Positions 29,740-40,344 of a DNA stretch of 64,000 nucleotides are shown here, piece by piece. The first letter of the stretch is position 1; every line of letters starts with the position of its first letter. This DNA comes from Sphingobium sp. V4 (GTDB taxonomy: Bacteria > Pseudomonadota > Alphaproteobacteria > Sphingomonadales > Sphingomonadaceae). The stretch covers positions 2,542,001 through 2,606,000 of the forward strand of contig NZ_CP081001.1 in assembly GCF_029590555.1 (NCBI RefSeq), given 5' to 3'. A program made the position numbers and the translations under genes. Under the pieces are notes generated by a model. That model was not told the origin of the DNA. It did not search any database and worked only from the letters and a program-made list of their open reading frames with translations.

Positions 29740-29768
29740 CTTATAGGCAGGGTTTCCGCCCGCCTCAA
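29740..29768 (-). promoter_or_regulatory. Probable promoter of the oxidase operon
   Basis: TTGAGG, 17 bases, then TATAAG on the minus strand, 89 bases before ctaC. In the same 289-base gap (29652-29940) a weaker plus-strand pair TTGCAA-N17-TATTTC (29797-29825) could serve pyrE; nothing else stands out. Confidence 0.6.
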
Positions 29769-29940
29769 GCACAGATGGAGCAGATTTTCTTCGCTGTTGC
29801 AACGCATCCCCTGCCCGCCTATTTCGCAGGTCCGCGCACAGGGGCGCGGACGGGACGCGCAGGCGCGCGCCTTTTGATGCAGGGCAGTGGGCCGGGACGC
29901 GGACAGGCGCCGGGGCCACGCGACAGGATTAGTGAACGGC

Positions 29941-30522
29941 ATGACTGACGAGGAAGTATTGGCGGAATTCCGGGCAGCGGGCGCGCTGCTCGAAGGGCAT
30001 TTCATCCTGTCGTCGGGTCGCCGCAGCGCCAATTATCTGCAATGCGCGCGGGTGCTGATGAACGCCGATCGCGCCGGCAAGCTGGCCCGCGCCACGGTGC
30101 AGAAGCTGCCACGCGAATTGCGGCAGGAGATCGACCTGGTCGTTTCGCCGGCCATGGGCGGCCTCATCATCGGTCATGAAATCGGTCGCGCGCTCGACAA
30201 GGACGCCGTGTTCCTGGAGCGCCCCGAAGGGACGTTCGAGCTGCGCCGCGGCTTCGCCATATCGCCCGGGCAGAAAGTGCTGATGGTCGAGGACGTGGTG
30301 ACGACAGGCCTCTCCTCCCGCCAGGCGATCGAGGCGGTCGAAAAGGAAGGCGGCATCGTCGTGGCCGAGGCCGCGCTGGTCGACCGTTCGGCCGGCGAGG
30401 TCGACCTGGGCGTGCCCTTCTACCCGCTCGTGTCGATCAACTTCCCTGTCTATGACGAGGATGCCGTGCCGCCCGAACTGGCGGCGGTGCCGGCGATCAA
30501 GCCTGGCAGCAGGAAGCAGTAA
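29941..30522 (+). CDS. pyrE: Orotate phosphoribosyltransferase
   Basis: 193 residues from the ATG at 29941. The PRPP-binding motif [14 protein letters not shown] and the orotate/phosphate loop [11 protein letters not shown] are present. Makes orotidine 5'-phosphate in pyrimidine synthesis. First gene of a tight plus-strand unit with pdxJ, acpS, lepB and a permease gene; 3 bases separate it from pdxJ. Confidence 0.95.
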   Translation: MTDEEVLAEFRAAGALLEGHFILSSGRRSANYLQCARVLMNADRAGKLARATVQKLPRELRQEIDLVVSPAMGGLIIGHEIGRALDKDAVFLERPEGTFELRRGFAISPGQKVLMVEDVVTTGLSSRQAIEAVEKEGGIVVAEAALVDRSAGEVDLGVPFYPLVSINFPVYDEDAVPPELAAVPAIKPGSRKQ

Positions 30523-30525
30523 GCG

Positions 30526-31257
30526 ATGAGCGCTGCCCCCCTGCGCCTTGGCGTCAACATCGACCATGTGGCGACCATCCGGAACGCGCGCGGGGGCGAG
30601 CATCCCGATCCGGTCAAGGCCGCGCTGCTCGCGGTGAAGGCCGGGGCGGACGGCATCACCGCCCATCTGCGCGAGGATCGGCGCCATATCCGCGACGCGG
30701 ATATCGCGATGCTGATGGCGGCGCTGGACGTGCCGCTGAACCTGGAAATGGCGGCGACGCCGGAGATGCTGGAAATCGCGCTCAAGCATCGCCCGCACGC
30801 CGCCTGCATCGTCCCGGAAAAGCGCGAGGAGCGCACTACCGAGGGTGGTCTCGACGCGGCCGGGCAGATCGGGGCGCTGACGCCGATCGTCGCCCGGCTC
30901 AACGACGCGGGCATCCGCGTGAGCCTGTTCATCGAGGCCGACGCCGCGCAGATCGAGGCCGCGATCCGGCTGGGCGCGCCGGTGGTGGAATTTCACACCG
31001 GCGCCTATGCCCATCTCGACGGATCGGCGCGCGCGGCGGAACTGCGGCGGATCGCCGACGCGGCGGCGCTGGCGGCCAAGAACGGCATCGAACCCCATGC
31101 CGGCCACGGCCTGACCTTCGACAATGTCGCGCCGATTGCCGCCATCCCGCAGGTCGCCGAGCTCAATATCGGCCATTTCCTGGTCGGCGAGGCGATCTTC
31201 GGTGGGCTGGAGGGCAGCATCCGCGAAATGCGGCGGCAGATGGACCTGGCCCGTTGA
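30526..31257 (+). CDS. pdxJ: Pyridoxine 5'-phosphate synthase
   Basis: 243 residues, TIM-barrel. The start [19 protein letters not shown] and the loops [16 protein letters not shown] ([13 protein letters not shown]) and GLTFDNV are diagnostic. Condenses 1-deoxyxylulose 5-phosphate with 3-amino-2-oxopropyl phosphate in vitamin B6 synthesis. Its stop TGA overlaps the TTG start of acpS. Confidence 0.97.
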   Translation: MSAAPLRLGVNIDHVATIRNARGGEHPDPVKAALLAVKAGADGITAHLREDRRHIRDADIAMLMAALDVPLNLEMAATPEMLEIALKHRPHAACIVPEKREERTTEGGLDAAGQIGALTPIVARLNDAGIRVSLFIEADAAQIEAAIRLGAPVVEFHTGAYAHLDGSARAAELRRIADAAALAAKNGIEPHAGHGLTFDNVAPIAAIPQVAELNIGHFLVGEAIFGGLEGSIREMRRQMDLAR

Positions 31258-31655
31258 TCATCGGCCTCGGCTCCGATCTCTGCAATATCGAGCGGATCCA
31301 AAACTCGCTCGATCGCTTCGGCGAGCGGTTCGTCCAGCGCGTGTTCACCGATGTCGAGCAGGCCAAGGCCAACCGCCGCCCCTTTACCAGGGCCGGGACG
31401 CTAGCCAAGCGTTTCGCCGCCAAGGAGGCCTTTTCCAAGGCGGTCGGCACCGGGTTCAAGGCGGGCGTGTTCATGAAGGACATCGGCGTGGTCAACGCGC
31501 CGTCCGGCGCGCCGACGCTCGCGCTGACGGGCGGCGCGCTGGCGCGGCTGGAAGCCATGGTTCCGGCGGGACGCAGGCCGGTCATTCATCTGACGCTCAC
31601 TGACGATCATCCATGGGCGCAGGCCTTCGTCATCATCGAGGCACTGCCCCTGTGA
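31254..31655 (+). CDS. acpS: Holo-[acyl-carrier-protein] synthase
   Basis: 133 residues. Short AcpS type: [13 protein letters not shown] with the Mg-binding Asp, and [15 protein letters not shown] with the second ligand Glu. Transfers 4'-phosphopantetheine to acyl carrier protein. Start is TTG at 31254 inside the pdxJ stop (TTGA); its stop overlaps the lepB GTG (GTGA). Both overlaps support these starts and tight coupling. Confidence 0.95.
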   Translation: MIIGLGSDLCNIERIQNSLDRFGERFVQRVFTDVEQAKANRRPFTRAGTLAKRFAAKEAFSKAVGTGFKAGVFMKDIGVVNAPSGAPTLALTGGALARLEAMVPAGRRPVIHLTLTDDHPWAQAFVIIEALPL

Positions 31656-32566
31656 GCGACAATCCTCCCAACGAAAGCCAGCCCGTGACGGCCATCGACC
31701 TGCCTGACGACCAGCCCGCCCCCGATATGCCGGACCAGGCCGAAACGAAGCCGGCGGTCAACTGGTGGCATGAGGTGAAAAGCATCACGCTGCTGATCCT
31801 GGCGGTGCTGGCCTTCCACAGCTTCGTCGCCAAGCCCTTCTACATCCCCAGCGAATCGATGATGCCGGTGCTGCTGACCGGCGACCGGCTGGTGGTGAGC
31901 AAATTTCCCTATGGCTGGTCCTATGTCTCGCCCAGTTTCCATCCCCTGCCCTTCCTGAAGGGCCGCATCCTGGGCCGCCTGCCCGAGCGCGGCGACATCG
32001 TCATCGTGTCGCCGCAAAACCGGCGCGAGGATTATATCAAGCGCGTGATCGGTCTGCCCGGCGACATCATCGAGGTGCGCGGCGGCCAGGTAATGCTGAA
32101 CGGTGTGGCGGTGAAGCAGAAGGCGATGAAGCCGCTGCGCATCCCGGTGGACGGCAACGCTCCCTGTTCGCCGCTGCAATTCCCCGGTGCCCGCATCACC
32201 GGCAAGGACGGGCGCGATTATTGCGAACTGCCGGTGCGGCAGGAAATCCTGCCCAACGGCAGGAGCTACGTCACGATCGACATGGGGCCCAGCGCGCTCG
32301 ACTGGTACGGTCCGGTGCGCGTGCCTGCGAACCATGTCTTCCTGATGGGCGACAATCGCGACAACAGCGCCGACAGCCGCGCCCCGCTGGAGGAAAATGG
32401 CCTGGGCGGGCCGGTGCCGTGGGAGGCGATCGGCGGCCGGGCGGAGTTCATCACCTTCAGCCTCGACGGCGATTCGACCTGGAACCCGCTGAGCTGGCTC
32501 CATGCCTTCCGCGGCGGACGCGCGGGGAACAGCCTGCGCCCGGAGAGCGTTACCGACCCGAAATAG
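31652..32566 (+). CDS. lepB: Signal peptidase I
   Basis: 304 residues. One membrane helix (~43-60), catalytic Ser69 in IPSESMMP, catalytic Lys130 in [12 protein letters not shown], and the [11 protein letters not shown] box. A large insertion between boxes, with a Cys pair (PCSP, DYCEL), suits an E. coli-type periplasmic domain. The GTG at 31652 within the acpS stop is the natural start. In many alphaproteobacteria lepB is followed by rnc-era; here a permease gene follows instead. Confidence 0.95.
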   Translation: MSDNPPNESQPVTAIDLPDDQPAPDMPDQAETKPAVNWWHEVKSITLLILAVLAFHSFVAKPFYIPSESMMPVLLTGDRLVVSKFPYGWSYVSPSFHPLPFLKGRILGRLPERGDIVIVSPQNRREDYIKRVIGLPGDIIEVRGGQVMLNGVAVKQKAMKPLRIPVDGNAPCSPLQFPGARITGKDGRDYCELPVRQEILPNGRSYVTIDMGPSALDWYGPVRVPANHVFLMGDNRDNSADSRAPLEENGLGGPVPWEAIGGRAEFITFSLDGDSTWNPLSWLHAFRGGRAGNSLRPESVTDPK

Positions 32567-32588
32567 ACTGGCTGAAAGGGGTTCGGGT

Positions 32589-33653
32589 TTGAGCGACAGG
32601 CACCATCATGTCGAGGAACCCGGCCCCAGCGAAATGCGCAGCGCGCTGGTCCAGCATGAACTGAAACGCGCGGGCGTCTGGTTCGCGATCGGCATCGCGA
32701 TCGCACTGGTCGTGCTCCTGGCCCAGCCGCTGATGCTCATCATGGGCGCGCTGGTGCTGGCGACGATGATGGACGGCGGCGCGCGCCTGCTGGGCCGGGT
32801 GCTGCCGATCGCGCGGGGGTGGCGCCTGACCATCGTGCTTCTGGGCGCGGTCGCCTTCCTCGCCTATACTTTCTACCTCACCGGATCGAGCCTGGCCGAG
32901 CAGGCGCAGGCGATGCGCGGCATCGTCGAGGCGCAGGTGGCGCGGATCGGCGGCTGGATGCAGCAATTGGGCGTCAGCACCACGCCCGATGACCTGAAAA
33001 GCCTGGCACAGCAGGCGATGAGCAGCATGGGCCGGGTGACGGCGGCGGTCGGCACCGCGGTGGGCGCGATCACCAGCGCCGTCATGATGCTGGTGCTGGC
33101 GATTTTCATCGCGGTCGAACCGAAGCTCTACGAGCGCGGCGTCGCCTGGATGCTGCCGATGGAAAAGCGCGCGCATTTCTACCGCATCGCCGACCGGATG
33201 GGATGGACGCTGCGGCGGCTGATGTTCGGGCGGCTGATCGGCATGGCGGTGGAGGGGGTGGGCACCTGGCTGCTGCTGTGGGCCGGCGGCGTGCCGATGG
33301 CGGGGCTGCTGGGCATCCTCACCGGACTGTTCGCCTTCCTGCCCAATCTCGGCTCGATCATATCGGGCATCCTCATCATCCTCGTCGGCTTTTCGGCGGG
33401 GACCGACACGGGGCTCTATGCCTTCGGCGTCTATCTGGCGGTGCAGGTCGTCGATGGCTATCTGATCGTGCCGATGGTCGCCAAGCGCGCGACCGACCTG
33501 GCGCCGGCGCTGGTGCTGGCGGCGCAGATCCTGTTCGGCGCGCTGTTCGGCATCATCGGCCTGTTCCTGGCCGATCCGATCGTGGCGATGATCAAGGTCT
33601 ATCTGGAGGAGCGGTCCAAGGCGATGGCCGCCGGGCGCGACGCGGAGAGCTAG
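32589..33653 (+). CDS. AI-2E family transporter
   Basis: 354 residues, about eight hydrophobic helices with the central loop region (~95-145) and the terminal glycine-rich GLLGILTGLFAFLPNLGSII and DGYLIVPMVAKR motifs of the AI-2 exporter/UPF0118 family. Family members include quorum-signal exporters and Na+/H+ antiporters, so the substrate is open. The start is TTG at 32589 with AAAGGGG upstream; the hydrophilic His-rich head (MSDRHHHVEE) precedes the first helix. An internal ATG (SEMRSAL) is an alternative. Confidence 0.88.
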   Translation: MSDRHHHVEEPGPSEMRSALVQHELKRAGVWFAIGIAIALVVLLAQPLMLIMGALVLATMMDGGARLLGRVLPIARGWRLTIVLLGAVAFLAYTFYLTGSSLAEQAQAMRGIVEAQVARIGGWMQQLGVSTTPDDLKSLAQQAMSSMGRVTAAVGTAVGAITSAVMMLVLAIFIAVEPKLYERGVAWMLPMEKRAHFYRIADRMGWTLRRLMFGRLIGMAVEGVGTWLLLWAGGVPMAGLLGILTGLFAFLPNLGSIISGILIILVGFSAGTDTGLYAFGVYLAVQVVDGYLIVPMVAKRATDLAPALVLAAQILFGALFGIIGLFLADPIVAMIKVYLEERSKAMAAGRDAES

Positions 33654-33755
33654 GCCAATCCCTTCCATTGGCATGTCCCGGGGCCGGGAACGTCCCGGCT
33701 GTCCGATGCTTGATCTCATGATAGCATGACACAGTTTTGAGAGAGGAGTCGCGCC

Positions 33756-34085
33756 ATGACCATCGGCCTGGACAAGGAGAAGAAGCTGCATTTCGACCTC
33801 ACCAATGTCGGAATGCGCGCCCAGGCGACCGCCGTAGGCTTGTTGCAGCTGTGCCGGGAACTGAGGAGCGCCGGCATATTGGACGATGCGGCGGTCGAGC
33901 GGATCAAGAACGCCATCGCATGCGACATAGAGGTGTCGGCGCCGCGATCGGTCGCCACGCCCGCCTATCGACACGACATCAAGGGACGGCTGGATCAGTT
34001 GTTCGCGGGCGAGGCGAAGATCGGCAGCGCCGATGCCCTTGCCTTCGGCGCGACGGCCGACACGGCCTGTCGCGATCCGGACTGA
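33756..34085 (+). CDS. Hypothetical soluble protein
   Basis: 109 residues, preceded by GAGAGGAG nine bases before the ATG. Mostly helical appearance (AQATAVGLLQLCRELRSAGIL...DDAAVERIKNAI) with no signal peptide, membrane helix or motif I recognise. Two cysteines. Stand-alone between the permease gene and a bidirectional terminator. Codon use is like its neighbours. Confidence 0.7.
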   Translation: MTIGLDKEKKLHFDLTNVGMRAQATAVGLLQLCRELRSAGILDDAAVERIKNAIACDIEVSAPRSVATPAYRHDIKGRLDQLFAGEAKIGSADALAFGATADTACRDPD

Positions 34086-34098
34086 AAGGACAAAAGAA

Positions 34099-34121
34099 AA
34101 GGGGCCGACAAACGGCCCCTT
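34099..34121. terminator. Bidirectional Rho-independent terminator
   Basis: Perfect 9-bp stem AAGGGGCCG / CGGCCCCTT with a five-base loop between convergent genes. On the minus strand it is followed by TTTTCTTTT, a good U-tract for the FKBP gene. Confidence 0.85.
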
Positions 34122-34145
34122 CCTCGACTCATCCGGCTGCGTGGG

Positions 34146-34724
34146 TCACTGACCCGCTGGTGGCATCGCGCCGGGCTGCGGCATACCGCCCTGCTGCTGC
34201 ATCATCTGCTGCTGCAACTGCATCAGTTCCGCCTTCGACTTGAAATCGTGCAGCGTCACGTCGAACACCAGCACCGAACCGCCGGGGATCGGGCCATTGT
34301 CGGCATCGCCATAGCCCAGCTGCGGCGGAATCCACAGGCGGTACTTGCCGCCCTTCTTCATCTTTTGCAGCCCTTCCGAGAAACCGGGCACGACGCCGTC
34401 GATCGGCATCGGCGCCTGCGGATTCTCGTCGAAGACCGTGCCGTCGAGCAGCGCGCCCTTGTAGCCGACCAGCGCGACGTCGGACGTGGTCGGGCTGGCG
34501 CCCGTGCCTTCCTCCAGCACTTTGTACTGGAGGCCCGATTCGGTCGTCACCACGCCATCTTCACCGGCATTCTGCGACAGGAAAGCCGCCGGCGACGCCG
34601 CGACACCCTGCTGCCCCGCCCATGCCAGGCCGCCCGCGGCCAGCGCGACGGCGGCAATGCCGACCCAGAGCCGCGTCAGCGACCCCTTGGCGATAGGACG
34701 AAGGGGAACAGCCGTCGTGGACAT
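34146..34724 (-). CDS. Membrane-anchored FKBP-type peptidyl-prolyl isomerase
   Basis: 192 residues. An N-terminal helix (~14-33) anchors or exports the protein; the FKBP domain (~60-160) has VALVGYKGALLDGTVFD, GFSEGLQKMKKGGKYRLWIP and GSVLVFDVTLHDF. A Met/Gln/Pro-rich tail of about 25 residues (QLQQQMMQQQGG...) follows and is probably disordered. Likely a periplasmic folding factor. Upstream gene is rpsU. Confidence 0.92.
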   Translation of the reverse strand: MSTTAVPLRPIAKGSLTRLWVGIAAVALAAGGLAWAGQQGVAASPAAFLSQNAGEDGVVTTESGLQYKVLEEGTGASPTTSDVALVGYKGALLDGTVFDENPQAPMPIDGVVPGFSEGLQKMKKGGKYRLWIPPQLGYGDADNGPIPGGSVLVFDVTLHDFKSKAELMQLQQQMMQQQGGMPQPGAMPPAGQ

Positions 34725-34804
34725 GGGCGTGCGCTCGCTAATTCAGGGCAGGAAAGTCGTCGGCAAACGGGGCCGCAGGATGCCGGCCCCGTCAGAACAG
34801 CGTC

Positions 34805-35011
34805 TTAACGGACGCCGTCGCGCTCGGCGCGCTTGCGCTCCATCTTGCGCGCGCGGCGGACTGCGGCGGCCTTTTCACGGGCGCGCTTTTCCGACGGCTT
34901 CTCGTAGTGACGACGCAGCTTCATTTCGCGATACACGCCTTCACGCTGCAGCTTCTTCTTGAGCGCGCGGAGGGCCTGGTCGACATTGTTGTCGCGAACG
35001 ATGATCTGCAT
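34805..35011 (-). CDS. rpsU: 30S ribosomal protein S21
   Basis: 68 residues, [20 protein letters not shown] start and a long Arg/Lys helix, typical of bS21 in alphaproteobacteria. Needed for efficient initiation on structured mRNAs. The ATG at 35011 is preferred over an upstream in-frame start six codons earlier. Upstream spacer (35012-35236) shared with the divergent aldolase gene shows nothing definite. Confidence 0.97.
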   Translation of the reverse strand: MQIIVRDNNVDQALRALKKKLQREGVYREMKLRRHYEKPSEKRAREKAAAVRRARKMERKRAERDGVR

Positions 35012-35236
35012 AAGTCCGTCAATCTCCAATCAAAAACGGGCGGTTCGCCGGGACATCCAGTCCTTCCCGACGGCCCGACCGAATAGCAAAGCCAGTGAGT
35101 CGTCGCAGGTCATCCTGCGCCATGTGGGCGGCGCCCTATCAGCAGAGTCGCGCAAATTCAACCCAAAAGGCCCGATCCTCGACTTTTGCGACGAGCGGGC
35201 GGATAGTGGCGCGATAAAAGACACAGGAGGATCGCC

Positions 35237-35995
35237 ATGGCAACCACCGCGCCCAAGCCCAGCATGTCGCCCGAAGAATGGGAGGCGCGCCAGCAGCTCG
35301 CCGCCTGCTACCGCATCTTCGACCATATGGGCTGGTCGGAACTCATCTACAACCACATCACCCTGCGGGTGCCGGGGGAAGACAATGCCTTCCTCATCAA
35401 TCCGTTCGGCCTTGGCTATCATGAGGTGACGGCGTCCAACCTGGTCAAGATCGACATTGACGGCCATGTGCTGGACGGCAGCGCCTATCCGGTCAACCGG
35501 GCGGGCTTCACCCAGCACAGCGTGTTCCACCGGCACCTGCCTGACGCCCATTGCATCATCCACACCCACACGACCGCCGGCATGGCGGTGAGCGCGTGCG
35601 CCGAAGGGCTGCGGCCGATCAGCTTCTATGCCGCCGCCTTCATCGGCCGCATCGCCTATCACGACTTTGAAGGCGTCACGATTCGGCCCGAGGAAGGCGA
35701 GCGGCTGATCGCGCATCTGGGGGACAGGCGGGTGATGATGCTGCGCAATCACGGAACCCTGGTGATGGCGTCGACCCTGCCCGAAGCCTTCCTGAAGCAG
35801 TGGATGCTGCAACGGGCGTGCGAGATCCAGGTGGCGGCGGGCGCGGCCGGGACGCCGATCGACATCCCGCCGGAGGTGATCGCGGTGCATCAGCGCGATC
35901 TGGCCGGGGTCCAGCTGCCGGTCGGGCCGGGCGTCCCGGATTTCCAGTCCATGGTGCGGGTGATCGACCGGATCGATTCGAGCTGGCAGCGGTAA
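35237..35995 (+). CDS. Class II aldolase/adducin family protein
   Basis: 252 residues. The metal-site motif HTHTTAGMAVSACA (two His) and the later MLRNHGTLVMA (third His) mark the family; the fold begins near residue 18. Family members are metal-dependent aldolases or decarboxylases; many similar proteins are annotated only at family level. GGAGG lies nine bases before the ATG. Converges on the oxoprolinase gene with 31 bases between stops. Substrate unknown. Confidence 0.9.
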   Translation: MATTAPKPSMSPEEWEARQQLAACYRIFDHMGWSELIYNHITLRVPGEDNAFLINPFGLGYHEVTASNLVKIDIDGHVLDGSAYPVNRAGFTQHSVFHRHLPDAHCIIHTHTTAGMAVSACAEGLRPISFYAAAFIGRIAYHDFEGVTIRPEEGERLIAHLGDRRVMMLRNHGTLVMASTLPEAFLKQWMLQRACEIQVAAGAAGTPIDIPPEVIAVHQRDLAGVQLPVGPGVPDFQSMVRVIDRIDSSWQR

Positions 35996-36026
35996 AGGCC
36001 GACGCCCGGCCCTTTCGAGCGAAGGG

Positions 36027-39000
36027 TCAGGCTTGCCCGAATCCCCCGCCGCCCGGCGTTTCGATGACGAAGGCATCGCCCGCCTGCAGTTCCGCCGTCG
36101 CCGTGGAGCCGAGCGGCTCGACGCTGCCGTCGGCACGCTCCACCCAGTTGCGCCCCGGCGCCCCCGGCGCCCCGCCGTCAAGGCCGAAGGGCGGGACGAT
36201 GCGGCGATTGGCGAGGATGCCGGCTGTCATCGGCTCCAGGAAGCGGATGCGGCGCACCCCGCCATGGCCGCCGCGATGCCGCCCCGCCCCACCGGAATCG
36301 GATCGGATCGAAAATTCCTCCAAGAGCACCGGGAATCGGGCTTCGAGGATTTCCGGGTCGGTGAGGCGGCTGTTGGTCATGTGGGTCTGGACCATGTCGA
36401 CGCCGTCGAAATCGGGACCGGCGCCCGAGCCGCCCGCGATCGTCTCATAATATTGATGGCAGTCGTTGCCGAAGGTGAAATTGTTCATCGTCCCCTGCGC
36501 ACCGGCCATGACGCCGAGCGCGCCGAACAGCGCGTCGGTCACGACCTGGCTGGTTTCGACATTGCCCGCGACCACGGCGGCGGGATGACGGGGCCGCAGC
36601 ATCGATCCTTCGGGCACGATGATGGTGACGGGCTTCAGGCAGCCGTCATTCATCGGCACCGCCTCGTCAATGAGGGTCCGCACGACATAGAGGACGGCAG
36701 CGCGCACGACCGAGAGCGGGGCGTTGAAATTGCCCGGCAGCTGGGCGGAGGAGCCGGTGAAGTCGATCGTCGCCGCATGGGATTTCCGGTCGATCTCGAC
36801 AGCGACATGGACAGTTGCGCCATTGTCCATCGGATAGGCGAAGCGGCCGTCGGACAACCGGCCGATCAGGCGGCGGACGGCCGCTTCGGCCTGGTCCTGG
36901 ACATGGGCCATATAGGCCGCGACGGTATCCACGCCATAATCGTTGCTGATCCGTAATAATTCTGCCGCCCCCTTGGCGCAGGCGGCGATCTGGGCTGCAA
37001 GGTCGGCGATATTCTGGTCGATGTTGCGCGCGGGCCAGGGACCGGCGGCGAGCAGGTCGCGAATCGCGGCTTCGCGAAAATCGCCCCGGTCGACCACCAG
37101 CAGATTGTCGAGGATGACGCCCTCTTCCTCCACCGACCGGCTGTCCGGCGGCATCGATCCGGGGGTGATGCCGCCGATGTCGGCATGATGCCCCCGCGCG
37201 GCGACGTAGAAGGAGGGCGCGGCCCGCCCGTCGACGAACACCGGCATGACCACGGTGACGTCGGGCAGATGGGTGCCGCCGTCATAGGGGGCGTTGAGCG
37301 CATAGACATCGCCCGGCCGCATCCCCCGGCCGTCACGCGGCAGGCCGTCCGCATCAGGCCCGCGCCGGCGCAGGATGGCGCGAATGCTGTCCCCCATGCT
37401 GCCCAGATGCACCGGCATGTGCGGCGCATTGGCGACCAGATTGCCCTGCGCGTCGAACAGCGCGCAGGAAAAATCCAGGCGTTCGCGAATGTTGACCGAC
37501 GAAGCGCTGTGCTGGAGCGCGGCGCCCATTTCCTCGGCGATGGCCATGAACAGGCCGCCCATCACCTCCAGCCTTACCGGATCGACCACGCCGGCTTCGG
37601 AGTCGGTTTCCGGCATCGTGCGCGGCCGATGGCGGGTGAGGATGAGGTTGCCGATCGCGTCGACCCGCGCGCGCCATCCCGGCTCGACGGCGGTGGTCGA
37701 GACCGGATCGATGATGAGCGCGGGACCGTCTATTTCGCTGTCGGCGGACAGGCCCGCCCGGTCGTAGACGGGCGCGGGGACGCCGGCATAGTCGATTGCC
37801 GCCAGCGGCGCCGCCGCTTCGTCGGCAAGCATGACAATGCCGTCCATCGCTTCCCGCGTCGCGGCGATCGCCTCGACCCGCGCCATGTCGACAAGGATGC
37901 GGCCCTGCCCGGCGAAGCCGAAGCGGGCGCGATGCTGGGCAAGGAAGTCGGCGCGCATGGCGTGCATGTCGGCGAGCGGCACATCGAACAGGCTGTCGGT
38001 GCGATCATAACGCAGCCGCAGCAGGGTTTCCGTCCGGTCGGCCTGCGGCAGGTCGGCGTGGGCTTCGGCGGCGAGCGCGTCGACGGCGGCCTGCAGGTCG
38101 GGCATCGCCGCCGGATCGAGCGGCAGGGCCAGCGTCCGCTCGCGCACCGAGCGGCGGTCGGCCAGCCCCATGCCATAGGCGGACAGGACACCGCCCAGCG
38201 GATGGATCATCACCCGGTCCATGCCCAGCGCGTCGGCGACCAGACAGGCATGTTGCCCACCCGCCCCGCCGAAGCTGGCGAGCGTGTAGCGGCCGACATC
38301 ATGGCCGCGCGCGACCGAAATGCGCTTGATCGCATTGGCCATGTTGGCGACGGCGACGGCGATGAAGCCCTGCGCCGCTTCCTGCGGGGTCATGCGGCGG
38401 CCGGTTTCCGCCCGCACCTGCGCGCAGAGGGCGGCAAAGCGCTGCGCGACCACGTCGCGATCGAGCGACTGGTCGCCTGCGGGTCCGAACAGGCTGGGGA
38501 AGAAGTCGGGCTGGATCTTGCCCAGCATGACATTGCAGTCGGTGATGGTGAGCGGACCGTCGCGCCGGTAGCAGGCCGGTCCCGGCACCGCGCCCGCCGA
38601 TTCTGGCCCGACGCGGAAACGGCCGTCGACGAAGGTGCAGATGGAACCGCCGCCCGCCGCGATGGTGTGGATGCGCATCATCGGCGCGCGCAGGCGCACG
38701 CCCGCCACCCGCGCTTCATTGTCCCGCTCATAGGCGCCGGCATAATGGGACACGTCGGTCGAGGTACCGCCCATGTCGAAACCGATGACGTCATGGAAAC
38801 CCGCCTGCTCCGACGTGCGGGCCAGGCCGACGATGCCGCCGGCGGGGCCGGAGAGCACGGCATCCTTGCCCCGGAACAGCGCCCCATCCGTCAGGCCGCC
38901 GTTCGACTGCATGAACAGCATGTCGCTTTCATCGCCCAGCGCCGCCTTCAGCCCATCGACATAGGCGCGCAGCACGGGAGAAAGATAGGCGTCGGCGAGC

Positions 39001-39608
39001 GTCGTGTCGCCGCGCCCGATCAGCTTGATGAGCGGCGCGACGTCATGGCTGGCGCTGATCTGGGTGAAGCCGATCTCGGCCGCGATGTCCGCCAGCCGCC
39101 GTTCATGCGCGGGATGGCGATAGCCGTGCATCAGCAGGATCGCGACCGCGCGCAGCCCCCGGTCATGGGCGGATTGGAGCGCCGCGCGGGCGGTCGCCTC
39201 GTCCAGCGGGGTCCGGATCGCGCCATCGGCCATCAGCCGCTCGTCGATTTCGACCACATCGGCATGGAGCGGTTCGGGCAGCATGATGTGGCGGGCGAAA
39301 AGGTCGGGCCGTTCCTGCGTACCGATGCGCAGCGCGTCGCGAAAACCGCGCGTCACCGCGAGCAGCACCGGCTCGCCCTTGCGTTCCAGCAGGGCGTTGG
39401 TGGCGATGGTGGTGCCGATGCGCAGGGCGCAGGGCGGGACCGGGCCGTCGCCCGCGCCGGTCAGCCGGCGCACCGCTTCGACCGCCGCGTCGGCATAGCG
39501 TTCGGGATCGCTGGAAAGGAGCTTGGCGGTGTGCAGCCGCCCATCGGGGTCGCGCGCCACCACATCGGTGAAGGTGCCGCCGCGATCGATCCAGAAATGC
39601 CAGGTCAT
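36027..39608 (-). CDS. 5-oxoprolinase (ATP-hydrolysing), fused HyuA-HyuB
   Basis: 1193 residues, the length of fused oxoprolinases. HyuA half (~1-650): N-terminal [14 protein letters not shown] and ATP-site [14 protein letters not shown], with [14 protein letters not shown]. HyuB half (~680-1190): [17 protein letters not shown] and [12 protein letters not shown]. The fused enzyme opens 5-oxoproline to glutamate at the cost of ATP; related hydantoinases act on hydantoins, so the substrate is inferred from the fusion and length. The ATG at 39608 gives the conserved start [11 protein letters not shown]. Confidence 0.92.
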   Translation of the reverse strand: MTWHFWIDRGGTFTDVVARDPDGRLHTAKLLSSDPERYADAAVEAVRRLTGAGDGPVPPCALRIGTTIATNALLERKGEPVLLAVTRGFRDALRIGTQERPDLFARHIMLPEPLHADVVEIDERLMADGAIRTPLDEATARAALQSAHDRGLRAVAILLMHGYRHPAHERRLADIAAEIGFTQISASHDVAPLIKLIGRGDTTLADAYLSPVLRAYVDGLKAALGDESDMLFMQSNGGLTDGALFRGKDAVLSGPAGGIVGLARTSEQAGFHDVIGFDMGGTSTDVSHYAGAYERDNEARVAGVRLRAPMMRIHTIAAGGGSICTFVDGRFRVGPESAGAVPGPACYRRDGPLTITDCNVMLGKIQPDFFPSLFGPAGDQSLDRDVVAQRFAALCAQVRAETGRRMTPQEAAQGFIAVAVANMANAIKRISVARGHDVGRYTLASFGGAGGQHACLVADALGMDRVMIHPLGGVLSAYGMGLADRRSVRERTLALPLDPAAMPDLQAAVDALAAEAHADLPQADRTETLLRLRYDRTDSLFDVPLADMHAMRADFLAQHRARFGFAGQGRILVDMARVEAIAATREAMDGIVMLADEAAAPLAAIDYAGVPAPVYDRAGLSADSEIDGPALIIDPVSTTAVEPGWRARVDAIGNLILTRHRPRTMPETDSEAGVVDPVRLEVMGGLFMAIAEEMGAALQHSASSVNIRERLDFSCALFDAQGNLVANAPHMPVHLGSMGDSIRAILRRRGPDADGLPRDGRGMRPGDVYALNAPYDGGTHLPDVTVVMPVFVDGRAAPSFYVAARGHHADIGGITPGSMPPDSRSVEEEGVILDNLLVVDRGDFREAAIRDLLAAGPWPARNIDQNIADLAAQIAACAKGAAELLRISNDYGVDTVAAYMAHVQDQAEAAVRRLIGRLSDGRFAYPMDNGATVHVAVEIDRKSHAATIDFTGSSAQLPGNFNAPLSVVRAAVLYVVRTLIDEAVPMNDGCLKPVTIIVPEGSMLRPRHPAAVVAGNVETSQVVTDALFGALGVMAGAQGTMNNFTFGNDCHQYYETIAGGSGAGPDFDGVDMVQTHMTNSRLTDPEILEARFPVLLEEFSIRSDSGGAGRHRGGHGGVRRIRFLEPMTAGILANRRIVPPFGLDGGAPGAPGRNWVERADGSVEPLGSTATAELQAGDAFVIETPGGGGFGQA

Positions 39609-39746
39609 GGCCGACGTGATGGAGAGGCCGCCCGCGCTTTGCAAGATGCAGGGCAGTACAGCAAGCAGGCTCAAGGGGAATGCGGAACGGCAGCAGTCCT
39701 AATGCCGTTCCGCACCCCAACTCCCGCCACGGGAGGTGACCGATGA

Positions 39747-39778
39747 GGGGCGGGACCGGCCTGGCCTCGTCCCGCCCC
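39747..39778 (-). terminator. Hairpin downstream of the outer-membrane protein gene
   Basis: 10-bp arms GGGGCGGGAC / GTCCCGCCCC, 15 bases after the stop of the barrel gene. No clear U-tract, so terminator activity is probable but not certain. Confidence 0.55.
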
Positions 39779-39792
39779 CTATTCGCCAGGTG

Positions 39793-40344
39793 TCAGAATT
39801 TCGCGACGACGCCCGCCATCGGGCGGATCGAGCGGAAATTGCCGAGCGTGTCGGCCTGGACGCGCAGGCGGATATTGCTGCGTTCAGATGAACCGCCCAT
39901 GTCCGCCGGCGACAATTCCACGCCGGCGCCATAAGTGGTGCCGTGGAAATCCGGGCTGTCCGGGCCGAGCGCGTCGAAATTGACCCATTTATAGCCAACC
40001 TTGCCGAAGATCAGGCTGTCCTTGCCCGCCTTCACGCCAGCGCGGCCCGCCACGCCATATTCCCAGTCGATGTCGCCGGACACGCCCTTGGACGCGGTGC
40101 CTTCGACACCCAGCACGATCGGGCCGGCGACATTATAGTTCACGCCGGCGACACCCTCCACCATGCGGCCCTTGTAGCCGACGGGCGGGATGCCTTCCTT
40201 GCCGGTCTCGCTGTCGAAATTATGCACGCCGCCCATGACGCCGACATAGGGCTCGATGCGACGGGTGGAGTCGGCGTCCTGCGCCAGGGCGGCGGCGGGA
40301 AGCAGCGACGCGGCAGCGACTGCCGTGAAAACCAGTGTCTTCAT
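39793..40344 (-). CDS. Outer-membrane beta-barrel protein
   Basis: 183 residues. Signal peptide MKTLVFTAVAAASLLPAAAL with cleavage after ALAQ, then alternating beta-strand pattern (YVGVMGG, GVAGVNYNV, AGRAGVKAG, IRLRVQADT) and a C-terminal Phe, the BAM recognition end. Small 8-strand barrel (OmpA-like/Omp25-type) by size. Function not determinable. Confidence 0.82.
   Translation of the reverse strand: MKTLVFTAVAAASLLPAAALAQDADSTRRIEPYVGVMGGVHNFDSETGKEGIPPVGYKGRMVEGVAGVNYNVAGPIVLGVEGTASKGVSGDIDWEYGVAGRAGVKAGKDSLIFGKVGYKWVNFDALGPDSPDFHGTTYGAGVELSPADMGGSSERSNIRLRVQADTLGNFRSIRPMAGVVAKF

Noticed and set aside
37185..39746. An 853-codon plus-strand open frame across the oxoprolinase gene
   Set aside because: Same reason: shadow of a recognisable enzyme gene, no independent support.
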